Assembly (NCBI GenBank): GCA_002363865.1
Contig: DEWY01000009.1
Coordinates: 1-64,000, forward strand
Reading direction: 5' to 3'
Origin: Caulobacteraceae bacterium UBA3198
GTDB lineage: Bacteria; Pseudomonadota; Alphaproteobacteria; Caulobacterales; Caulobacteraceae
Length of the DNA stretch: 64,000 nt
The notes beneath the pieces were generated by a model, which had not been told where the DNA came from, made no database searches, and worked only from the letters and a program-made list of their open reading frames with translations. Every line of letters starts with the position of its first letter. The stretch's first letter is position 1. Below are positions 35,287 through 42,558 of the stretch, piece by piece. The position numbers and the translations under genes are program-made.

Positions 35287-35718
35287 ATGGACGGCATCCA
35301 AAAGACACTCGACGAACTCGCCGACGAATTCGACCTCCTGGGAGACTGGGAGGAGCGCTATCGTTATGTGATCGAGCTGGGGGGGGATCTTGCGCCCCTG
35401 AGTGAGGTCGAGCGCTCCGAAGCCAACAAGGTCCGCGGCTGCGCCAGCCAGGTCTGGCTCGTGACCAAGCCCCTGGGTGATGGTCGAGTGGAGTTCCGGG
35501 GAGATTCCGACGCGCACATCGTGCGAGGCCTGATTGCGATCCTGTTGAGACTGTTTTCCGGCCGCCGCCCCGCCGACATCCTGGCCTTCGACGTGCGGGG
35601 CGCCTTCAAGCGGCTCGGGCTGTCGGGCGCCCTGTCTACCCAGCGCTCCAACGGGCTGGCCTCGATGGCCGAACGCATTGCGCGGGACGCCGCAGCCCTC
35701 AACGCGGCTAACGGCTGA
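35287..35718 (+). CDS. sufE: Cysteine desulfuration protein SufE
   Basis: 143 residues from MDGIQKTLDELADEFDLLGD. The active-site Cys lies in EANKVRGCASQVWL, the SufE signature, and YVIELGGDLAPL is also typical. SufE accepts sulfur from SufS for Fe-S cluster assembly. No other suf genes are near, so it is a stand-alone copy. A GAGG sequence precedes the ATG. Confidence 0.92.
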   Translation: MDGIQKTLDELADEFDLLGDWEERYRYVIELGGDLAPLSEVERSEANKVRGCASQVWLVTKPLGDGRVEFRGDSDAHIVRGLIAILLRLFSGRRPADILAFDVRGAFKRLGLSGALSTQRSNGLASMAERIARDAAALNAANG

Positions 35719-35730
35719 GCGCGCTCCGCG

Positions 35731-36222
35731 TCAGGCGGCGCGGATGCCGGAGAAGCCAGACTCGCTCTGGACGCCCACCACCGTGTCGTAGCCCAGGATC
35801 ATGTCCACATCGCGCCCGTTCGAGGCGAGCGGCAGGCGCAGCCAGAGGATCGAGACGTGGCCGGCGCCGCGCCAGGCGAGGCTGTGGACGCCGACACCGG
35901 GCCTGCGCTCCTCGACCACCGCGCTGAGCTCTTCGCGCCAGTAGTCGGCGGCCGCGGCGTTATAGACCTCAGCAAGGGTGCGGCCGGTGATCTCACGGCC
36001 ATAGATGCCATAGAGTCCGGTGCCCGCCAGGCGGACGCGGAAGTCCAGCGGCTCGCGCCGGATGTCGATCAGGCTGACCGTGGGCAGCAGACGCTTGAGC
36101 GCCGCCGGATCCACATCCCCGCGGGCAGGCAGCCGCGCGCCACGGCGCAGGCCGGCCCAATAGCCGTAGATTTCTTCATGAGCACGAGCGGCAGCCGCCG
36201 AAGCCCCGATCTGAGCCGCCAT
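35731..36222 (-). CDS. PAS_5-type PAS-domain protein
   Basis: 163 residues from MAAQIGASAAAARAHEEIY, with AAGGA 8 bases upstream. The pattern YWAGLRRGARLPARGDVDP followed by LKRLLPTVSLIDI, RVRLAGTGLYGIYGREITG and SILWLRLPLASNG matches the PAS_5 family of alphaproteobacterial single-PAS proteins. No output domain. Three GANTC sites cluster in the upstream region, which suggests methylation-linked cell-cycle control. Confidence 0.8.
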   Translation of the reverse strand: MAAQIGASAAAARAHEEIYGYWAGLRRGARLPARGDVDPAALKRLLPTVSLIDIRREPLDFRVRLAGTGLYGIYGREITGRTLAEVYNAAAADYWREELSAVVEERRPGVGVHSLAWRGAGHVSILWLRLPLASNGRDVDMILGYDTVVGVQSESGFSGIRAA

Positions 36223-36227
36223 GTTCA

Positions 36228-36276
36228 GATTCCTTAACAACCCATTGGAATCGCGACGAATCACTTATCGCCCGTA
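36228..36276 (-). promoter_or_regulatory. Upstream region with three GANTC sites and a shared 14-bp element
   Basis: GATTC/GAATC sites lie at 36228-36232, 36248-36252 and 36258-36262, in a segment that is otherwise GC-rich. At 36263-36276 the sequence ACTTATCGCCCGTA (minus strand TACGGGCGATAAGT) is repeated with one change upstream of mucR. CcrM methylates GANTC in Caulobacterales, and GcrA uses such promoters. Confidence 0.4.
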
Positions 36277-36340
36277 TGGCAAATCTAGGGCAAGTCGAAA
36301 TTGCCGCCTGCGACGAAGAAGGTCCACAAATTGCAAAAAA

Positions 36341-36376
36341 CGCCCGCCTCACTGGGAGGCGGGCGTCTTTTTCTTC
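36341..36376 (-). terminator. Rho-independent terminator of mucR
   Basis: Perfect 10-bp stem (CGCCCGCCTC at 36341-36350 with GAGGCGGGCG at 36356-36365) and a 5-base loop. On the minus strand it is followed by a run of T (A-run at 36335-36340 on the plus strand). A T-rich stretch on the other side makes it potentially bidirectional. It lies 20-55 bp past the mucR stop. Confidence 0.85.
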
Positions 36377-36396
36377 CCGGCCCGTGGGCTGGGCGA

Positions 36397-36816
36397 TTAG
36401 CGCTTCTTGCGAGCCGCTTGCCGGCCGCCTTGGCCGAGGCCCATCTGCTTGGCCAGGTCCGAGCGGGCCTTGGCGTAGTTCGGGGCGACCATGGGGTAGT
36501 CCTTGGGCAGGCCCCACTTGGCCCGGTATTCTTCAGGACTCATATTGTACTTGGTGCGCAGGTGCCGCTTCAGCGACTTGAACTTGCGGCCGTCTTCCAG
36601 GCAGATCAGGAAGTCCGGGGTAATGGAGCGGCGCACAGGAACCGCGGGTTCTTTGGGCGGCGCTTCGACAGCTTCAGGGGCCGTGGTGACGCCAGCCAGC
36701 GCACGATGCACAGCCTGGATCAGGTTCGGCAGGTCGGCCGCCGCGACCGAATTGTTGCCGACATAGGCCGACACGATATCGGCCGTCATCTCGATGACTT
36801 CTGCTTTTTCGTCCAT
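36397..36816 (-). CDS. mucR: MucR/Ros-family transcriptional regulator
   Basis: 139 residues. A helical N-terminal oligomerisation part and a Pro-rich linker precede the DNA-binding domain: FLICLEDGRKFKSLKRHLR then TKYNMSPEEYRAKWGLP. Of the zinc-ligand positions known from Ros, C72 and H85 are kept, the second Cys is Asp (D75, as in many MucR), and the last His position is Lys/Tyr (K89-Y90). The basic tail ends RQAARKKR. MucR proteins are global repressors of AT-rich promoters; in Caulobacter they act in the cell cycle. The gene is monocistronic with its own terminator. Confidence 0.9.
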   Translation of the reverse strand: MDEKAEVIEMTADIVSAYVGNNSVAAADLPNLIQAVHRALAGVTTAPEAVEAPPKEPAVPVRRSITPDFLICLEDGRKFKSLKRHLRTKYNMSPEEYRAKWGLPKDYPMVAPNYAKARSDLAKQMGLGQGGRQAARKKR

Positions 36817-36881
36817 TTGATTTACCCAGAACGGCGCAATGTGAGCGCCACAACATCTGATTCCTAGATCAGTTGTCAGCT

Positions 36882-36895
36882 ACTTATCGCCCATA
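36882..36895 (-). promoter_or_regulatory. 14-bp element upstream of mucR
   Basis: ACTTATCGCCCATA (minus strand TATGGGCGATAAGT) matches 13 of 14 bases of the element upstream of the adjacent PAS gene and lies 66 bp before the mucR ATG. It may be a promoter element or an autoregulatory MucR site. Confidence 0.35.
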
Positions 36896-37033
36896 ATCGC
36901 GCTGCACAAGACAATAGGCCTCAAAACTGCCCTTGAAGCAGCATTAGCCTCAAAATTTACGTGTCTGAGTTGAGTAGGTGCGACCAGGCGTCACAGCGTC
37001 GAGATTTAGAAGGCGCCTACGCTTGCTGCGTTC

Positions 37034-38248
37034 CTAGTTGCGACCCAGCTCTTTTGCAAAGGCGAGCATCGCCGCCCGTTGCGGCAGGGAGTATTCATCA
37101 ATGACGCTGTCGTCGCCCTCTCGAATGGCTTGCAAGAGCTCCGGCGTCATGGCCGAGGACAACGACCAGTTCCAGTAGCGCAGCACCGTCTGGGCCCGGT
37201 CTACGGCCAGGGTGTCATAGATGATCATGGTGCGCTCAAAGGCGGGGTTCGGCGCGCCGTCCTCCCCCGTCTCCGGCCGCCGCAGCCCCCGCCAGAGGGC
37301 GCGCAGGGCCGCACGCGGCAAACCCGTGGCCTTGCACAGAATGGCCAGGGGCTCGCCCCCGGGATCGGTGAACAGCTTGGCCCCGGTCATGGGCTTCAGC
37401 CCCGCCAGATAGGAGATTTCCTCGGCGACCTCGCGGCTCATCCCGTGTTGGGCTGCGGACACCGCGGCCTCAAGACTTGTGAAGGGGCTTTTCTCGATCG
37501 CCGCCCGATTGCGCTGTCGACGCTCGATGAACTGCAGGGCCTTGCGCGACATGGGGTCCTGCCACCCCTCCTCAGCCGCCATGGGAAAGATGTCCCCCGC
37601 GGCGTCCTGGAGGATTTCGCGGGACACCGCGAAGCGCTGCAGAATGGTGCGGCGGGCCTCAGGGTCGGCCCACCAGAACAACACATAGGCCTGCGCCGGC
37701 CGCAGTTCACTGCGACGTAGCAGGGCCGGGACGATCTGGGGCGCATCCCGGCTGATGACGACCAGGGCCTCCAGGCCCGCGTGGCCGATCTTCGCGTCAC
37801 GATTGGCCAGCATGATCTCGATGGCCTTGAGCTCGCCTGCAGCCACCAGAGCCTCGACCACAACCTCGCTCAGCCCCTTGCGGGCGGCGATCAGCAGTCT
37901 GTGTTCCGACCCGGAGGTACGGGCGCAGTCGAGAAGCTCGGCGTCGGACAGGCTCTCGCACTCCTCGAGCAGGGGCCGGGCGATCCTGGGCTCATCATGC
38001 AGCAGCAGCCGGGCCAGTTGGGGCGGCGGCTCTGTCAGACTGGCGAGGCGACGGGAAACCTTCAGCCGCTCGTCGGGGGAGGCATCCCGCAGCATCTCGA
38101 TCAGAAGGTCTGCGGTGACGGACCGTTCGAAGGCGTTGATCCGGCTCGACGGCAGGCACACCACATCGGCCAGCCGCCGCAGCAAGGCGCCTCGGGCGCG
38201 AAACTGCGGGGGCGGCGAATCGTCCGGAAGGGGCGCGCTATGGCTCAT
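37034..38248 (-). CDS. DUF2336-family protein
   Basis: 404 residues from MSHSAPLPDDSPPPQ; a GTG four codons upstream is an alternative. Soluble and helical with HEAT-like repeats; RLKVSRRLASLTEPPPQLARLLLHDE and HRLLIAARKGLSEVVVEALVAAGE are typical of DUF2336, and VSREILQDAAGDIFP and EEISYLAGLKPMTGAKL continue the solenoid. Membership of the same family as the protein at 23461 is clear from the pattern, though overall similarity is low. Function unknown. Confidence 0.83.
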   Translation of the reverse strand: MSHSAPLPDDSPPPQFRARGALLRRLADVVCLPSSRINAFERSVTADLLIEMLRDASPDERLKVSRRLASLTEPPPQLARLLLHDEPRIARPLLEECESLSDAELLDCARTSGSEHRLLIAARKGLSEVVVEALVAAGELKAIEIMLANRDAKIGHAGLEALVVISRDAPQIVPALLRRSELRPAQAYVLFWWADPEARRTILQRFAVSREILQDAAGDIFPMAAEEGWQDPMSRKALQFIERRQRNRAAIEKSPFTSLEAAVSAAQHGMSREVAEEISYLAGLKPMTGAKLFTDPGGEPLAILCKATGLPRAALRALWRGLRRPETGEDGAPNPAFERTMIIYDTLAVDRAQTVLRYWNWSLSSAMTPELLQAIREGDDSVIDEYSLPQRAAMLAFAKELGRN

Positions 38249-38325
38249 CTGGACACCCACTCCAACACAGGGGCGTTAACCACGGGTTCCCGACCCTGCC
38301 CCGTCGTCCTGAAGACGTACGCGAT

Positions 38326-39219
38326 CTAGGAGAATTCTGGTGGCTTACGACCAGGCCAGATGTCGGGGAGTCCGGTCGAGACCTTGTCGGGGAAGGCGGG
38401 CGGCCGCTTCTGGAGGAAGGATTCGACGCCCTCCTTGGAGTCGGCCGACGCGCCCCTGGCCTGGATGCCCCGGCTGTCGGCTCGGTGAGCAGCCATGGGA
38501 TGATCGGCCCCAGCCATCCGCCACATGAGCTGGCGGGTCAGGGCTACGGAGACCGGGGCGGCGTTGTCGACGATCTCCCGGGCCAGGGCCCGGGCGGCGG
38601 GCAGCAGGTCCTCCGGCGCGTGCAGCGACCGGACCAGCCCGCGATCCAGGGCCTCCTGGGCGTTGAAGACGCGGCCGGAATAGCACCACTCCAGGGCCGT
38701 CTGCATGCCCACCAGCCGGGGCAGGAACCATGAGGAACAGGCTTCCGGTGTGATGCCCCGGCGGGCGAAGACAAAGCCAAACCGCGCTTCAGTCGAGGCC
38801 AGCCGGATATCCATGGGCAGCTGCATGGTGACGCCCACCCCGACGGCCGCGCCGTTCACCGCAGCGATCACCGGCTTGAGGCTGTCATAAATGCGCAGGG
38901 ACACCAGACCGCCCCCGTCACGATAGACCCCAGACTCCGTCCGCTGCCCCAGAGGATCGACGTCCCTTCGGTCATAGTCGAAGGTCGAGCCGCCCCCGGC
39001 CAGATCAGCGCCGGCGCAGAAGCCGCGGCCTGCGCCGGTTACGATGACCGCCCGCACATCGTCGTCGGCGTCAGTCACGTCGAAGGCCGCGATCAGCTCA
39101 CGGTTCATCAGCGGGTTGAAGGCGTTGAGCTTTTCCGGCCGATTGAGGGTCAGCAGGGCGATCCCGTCCTCCAGCTCGAGCTTCAAGGTCTCGAATTCGG
39201 CGAGGCTCTTGGTGGCCAT
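38326..39219 (-). CDS. Enoyl-CoA hydratase/isomerase family protein
   Basis: 297 residues from MATKSLAEFETLKLELEDGIALLTLNRPEKLNAF, read here as LALLTLNRPEKLNAF-type start. Crotonase motifs: TGAGRGFCAGADLAGGG (oxyanion hole) and KPVIAAVNGAAVGVGVTMQLPMD. RGITPEACSSWFLPRLVG places a Glu at the catalytic position. It acts on an acyl-CoA substrate in the cytosol. It is divergent from an acyl-CoA synthetase gene, so a shared degradation pathway is likely. Confidence 0.9.
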   Translation of the reverse strand: MATKSLAEFETLKLELEDGIALLTLNRPEKLNAFNPLMNRELIAAFDVTDADDDVRAVIVTGAGRGFCAGADLAGGGSTFDYDRRDVDPLGQRTESGVYRDGGGLVSLRIYDSLKPVIAAVNGAAVGVGVTMQLPMDIRLASTEARFGFVFARRGITPEACSSWFLPRLVGMQTALEWCYSGRVFNAQEALDRGLVRSLHAPEDLLPAARALAREIVDNAAPVSVALTRQLMWRMAGADHPMAAHRADSRGIQARGASADSKEGVESFLQKRPPAFPDKVSTGLPDIWPGRKPPEFS

Positions 39220-39367
39220 GAGGTCTCCCTTTCGCTTTCTCAGGTTTGGCCCATCGGAGCCGCTTGACGGACGGGAGGTCAAGCACGCCATCATCCCTGA
39301 ACAGTGATCATTTGAAGCTGGCCGACGGCCCCGACAAAGAGGGCTGCGACCCGGAGGAAACAGGCAC

Positions 39368-40906
39368 ATGCATCCGTCGCATCATGCGAAGTCCCACCCC
39401 GACCGCGCCGCCTACATCATGGCCAGCTCCGGCGAGACCGTGACCTATGGCGAACTTGAGGCCCGCTCGAACCAGGGCGCTCACCTGTTCCGCAAGCTGG
39501 GCCTGAAGGCCGGCGACGTGATCGCCATCCTGATGGAGAACCACCCGCGGTTCTTCGAGGTGGCCTGGGCCGCCCAGCGGGCCGGTCTCTACTATGCCTG
39601 TATCTCCTCCAAGCTGACCGCCGGCGAGATCGAGTACATCATGGGTGATTGCGCCGCTCAGGTGCTGATCACCTCCGGGGGCGTGGGCCCAGTGGTCGAC
39701 GAGCTGCCGGTCCTGCTGCCCGGCGTGAAGCTCTACATGGTCGGCGAGGCGCGCGGGCCCTATGAGAGCTTCGAGGCGGCCAGGGCGGCCATGCCCGAAA
39801 CCCCCATCGCCGATGAGACCGCCGGCGCCGACATGCTCTATTCGTCCGGCACCACGGGCCGGCCCAAGGGCATCAAGCCGCCGCTGACCGGGGGCCCCAT
39901 CGACGCCCCCAATGCGCTGTCCATGATGGCCGAGCACATGTTCGGCTTCCCGCCCGACGGGACCTATCTGTCGCCGGCGCCCCTCTATCACGCCGCACCG
40001 CTGCGCTGGTGCATGGGCTATCAGCGCCTGGGGGGCACGGTGGTGGTGATGGAGAAGTTCGATCCCGAACACGCCCTGCAGCTGATCGAAAAGTACAAGA
40101 TCGACTGCGGCCAGTTCGTCCCCACCCACTTCGTTCGGATGCTGAAACTGCCGCCGGAGGTGCGCACCCGCTACGACCTGTCGTCGATGAAGTCAGCGGT
40201 CCACGCCGCCGCACCCTGTCCGATCCCTGTCAAGGAGCAGATGATGGAGTGGTGGGGGCCGATCATCCACGAGTACTATGCCGGCAGTGAGGGCAACGGC
40301 TTCTGCCACATCGGGCCCCACGACTGGCTGGCCCACAAGGGCTCGGTGGGCAAGGGCACCACCGCCGAGGTAAAGATCTGCGGGGACGACGGCGAGCCCC
40401 TGCCGCCGCGCACCGAGGGCGTCGTCTATTTCGCCGGCGGCACGCCGCTCACCTATCATAACGCCCCGGACAAGGTGGCCGAGAACACCAACCAGCACGG
40501 CTGGACGACGCTGGGCGATGTGGGCTGGGTGGACGAGGAGGGCTTCCTCTACCTCACCGACCGCAAGAGCTTCATGATCATCTCGGGCGGGGTGAACATC
40601 TATCCCCAGGAACTGGAGAACCTGCTGATCACCCACCCCAAGGTGGCCGACGCCGCCGTGGTGGGCGCCCCCGACGAGGAGATGGGCGAGAAGGTCGTGG
40701 CCGTCATCCAGCCCATGGACTGGGCCGAGGCGGGAGATGACCTACGGGCTGAGCTGATGGCCTTTTGCCGGGCCAATCTCAGCCATGTTAAGTCGCCGCG
40801 CATGCTGGATTTCATGGCTGAACTGCCCCGCCATCCCACCGGGAAACTCTACAAGCGGCTCATCCGGGACGCCTACTGGGGCAAGGAAGGCTCTAAGATC
40901 GTCTGA
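39368..40906 (+). CDS. Acyl-CoA synthetase (AMP-forming)
   Basis: 512 residues; the ATG follows a strong GGAGGAAACA site. ANL-superfamily motifs: YSSGTTGRPKG (P-loop), EYYAGSEGNG (A5-like), TLGDVGWVDEEGFLYLTDR and the C-terminal Lys in RHPTGKLYKR. MHPSHHAKSHPDRAAY opens the protein. It activates a carboxylic acid to its CoA thioester via an adenylate. The neighbours (enoyl-CoA hydratase, MaoC hydratase) suggest a fatty-acid or side-chain degradation route; chain length cannot be inferred. Confidence 0.92.
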   Translation: MHPSHHAKSHPDRAAYIMASSGETVTYGELEARSNQGAHLFRKLGLKAGDVIAILMENHPRFFEVAWAAQRAGLYYACISSKLTAGEIEYIMGDCAAQVLITSGGVGPVVDELPVLLPGVKLYMVGEARGPYESFEAARAAMPETPIADETAGADMLYSSGTTGRPKGIKPPLTGGPIDAPNALSMMAEHMFGFPPDGTYLSPAPLYHAAPLRWCMGYQRLGGTVVVMEKFDPEHALQLIEKYKIDCGQFVPTHFVRMLKLPPEVRTRYDLSSMKSAVHAAAPCPIPVKEQMMEWWGPIIHEYYAGSEGNGFCHIGPHDWLAHKGSVGKGTTAEVKICGDDGEPLPPRTEGVVYFAGGTPLTYHNAPDKVAENTNQHGWTTLGDVGWVDEEGFLYLTDRKSFMIISGGVNIYPQELENLLITHPKVADAAVVGAPDEEMGEKVVAVIQPMDWAEAGDDLRAELMAFCRANLSHVKSPRMLDFMAELPRHPTGKLYKRLIRDAYWGKEGSKIV

Positions 40907-40997
40907 TCCCAAGGCGAGTGGCGCACGCAGCGCCCTTGCCCGCGCCGCCCCAGGTGATAGACCCGAACACCTGTTTCAAACCTATAGGGAGCAAGCG

Positions 40998-41447
40998 ATG
41001 AACCCGGTGGAATTCAAGGATCTGCCCGGCCTGGTCGGCCAGGAAGTCGGCGTGTCGGACTGGGTCGAGATCACCCAGGAGCGGGTGAACCAGTTCGCCG
41101 AGGCGACCGGCGACCACCAGTGGATCCACGTGGACGTGGAGCGGGCCAACAAGGAAATGGGCGGCCCCATCGCTCACGGCTATCTGACCCTGTCGCTGAT
41201 CCCCTTCCTCGGCGCCGGCATGCTGCCGATCAAGGGCGTGACCCGGGGCATCAACTATGGCTCGGACAAGGTGCGCTTCATCAACATGGTCCGCGTGGGC
41301 AAGCGCGTGCGCATGCGCCAAAAGCTGATCGGCGCCGAGCCCAAGTCGGGCGGCATGCAGCTGAAGAACGAGTGCACCATCGAGATTGAAGGCGAGTCCA
41401 AGCCCGCCTGCGTGGCCGAGACCATTTCGGTCGTCTACGGCGCCTAA
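40998..41447 (+). CDS. MaoC-family hot-dog dehydratase
   Basis: 149 residues from MNPVEFKDLPGLVGQEVGVS, with a GGGAGC site upstream. The hydratase signature FAEATGDHQWIHVDVERA carries the catalytic Asp/His pair, and GGPIAHGYLTLSLIP follows. This is the R-specific enoyl-CoA hydratase type. It is 91 bp downstream of the acyl-CoA synthetase gene on the same strand and is followed by a strong terminator. Confidence 0.9.
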   Translation: MNPVEFKDLPGLVGQEVGVSDWVEITQERVNQFAEATGDHQWIHVDVERANKEMGGPIAHGYLTLSLIPFLGAGMLPIKGVTRGINYGSDKVRFINMVRVGKRVRMRQKLIGAEPKSGGMQLKNECTIEIEGESKPACVAETISVVYGA

Positions 41448-41467
41448 ATCCCGCAATTTTGCGTGCG

Positions 41468-41497
41468 AAAGGCCCGCGTTTCGACGCGGGCCTTTTT
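41468..41497 (+). terminator. Rho-independent terminator after the MaoC gene
   Basis: An 11-bp stem (AAAGGCCCGCG at 41468-41478 with CGCGGGCCTTT at 41485-41495), a 6-base loop and a T-run. It starts 20 bp after the stop codon and may also serve the convergent protease gene, which ends at 41523. Confidence 0.88.
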
Positions 41498-41522
41498 CAT
41501 GGCCGGAAGGCGAGGATGGGCT

Positions 41523-42356
41523 TCAGTAGTCCGGGGAAACCGCCTCGAGCGCCGAGGCCGCCTTGGCGCCGCCAACCCCCAGATCGCCTTGCGCCACGGT
41601 GATCTCGGCCAGCGGATTGTCCAGCAGGGCCAGGGTCTCATGGATGTAGCGGGCGTGGGTCACGATCCCGATCTCCAGCCGCTCGCTGTTCAGCTCCACC
41701 TGCTGGGTGAGCAGGCCTGCGATGAACTGGACCTCCTGCGACTCCCCGCCGCCGGGCCTGCGGCGGACACCTTCGGCCATGAAGACCGGCCCGCCGGAAT
41801 TGCCGGGGAAGACGGTGAAGTCGAGCAGGAAGGTCGGGAAGGCTGCGGCCGGCGCCAGCGGAAAAGACGCCACGCGTCCAGCCCGCAGGATCGGGAAGCC
41901 GGCCGGATTGGCGGACAGGCCGCGGGGGAAGCCGAGCGCCATCATCTGGTCCCCGGCGCCCACGGCATAGGTCGAAAAGGTCTCGTCCCCAGCCAGCCAG
42001 TCCTTGGGGATCGCCGCCTTGGCGAATTCCGCAGGGGCGGTGATGGCGATGGCCGCCACGTCACGCTTGGGGTGCTGGGTCCAGCGGGGATTGCCGTCGG
42101 CGTCGCGAATGTCGAACTTTTGCGGGGCGTAGCTCCAGGAGCCGTCGGCGTTGGCGATCCGGTAGCCGATGCGGGCCTGAACGCCGGGCATCCGCTGCAG
42201 CACGTGGTTGGCGGTCACCAGCACCGTGCGCGGCTGGCCATCCAGGGTGGGCGCATTGATCAGGAACCCGGTGCCGACCGTGCGCGTTCCATCCCCCATC
42301 GGCTGCTCGATCTGAACCGTGGCGTGGATCAGCTCGACAGCAAGATCCGCGATCAT
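41523..42356 (-). CDS. Trypsin-like serine peptidase, cytosolic
   Basis: 277 residues from MIADLAVELIHATVQIE; there is no signal peptide. The catalytic triad is readable: His in VLVTANHVL, Asp in RDVAAIAI, Ser in FPGNSGGPVF. GTGFLINAPTLDG is the usual first strand. Proteases of this type without PDZ domains often act as regulatory or stress proteases; the substrate is unknown. The C-terminal part (LGVGGAKAASALEAV) is unlike DegP. A TTATCGCCC sequence lies about 75 bp upstream. Confidence 0.82.
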   Translation of the reverse strand: MIADLAVELIHATVQIEQPMGDGTRTVGTGFLINAPTLDGQPRTVLVTANHVLQRMPGVQARIGYRIANADGSWSYAPQKFDIRDADGNPRWTQHPKRDVAAIAITAPAEFAKAAIPKDWLAGDETFSTYAVGAGDQMMALGFPRGLSANPAGFPILRAGRVASFPLAPAAAFPTFLLDFTVFPGNSGGPVFMAEGVRRRPGGGESQEVQFIAGLLTQQVELNSERLEIGIVTHARYIHETLALLDNPLAEITVAQGDLGVGGAKAASALEAVSPDY

Positions 42357-42558
42357 GGCCGCCCCTCGACTTCCTGTACCCGACGATGGGCCAACTGAAT
42401 CAGACCCGCTGCACTGCGGCAAGACGCGAGGCCGTTATCGCCCGCGCCCTATCGCCGCGCGCGCCATCTCATAGCGAATCTTCCTATCGGCGTCTGCCCG
42501 ACGTGCTCCCGCCACGGCATGGCTTGAGGCGCGCACCGGTTCGTCGCATCTAGCAGAC

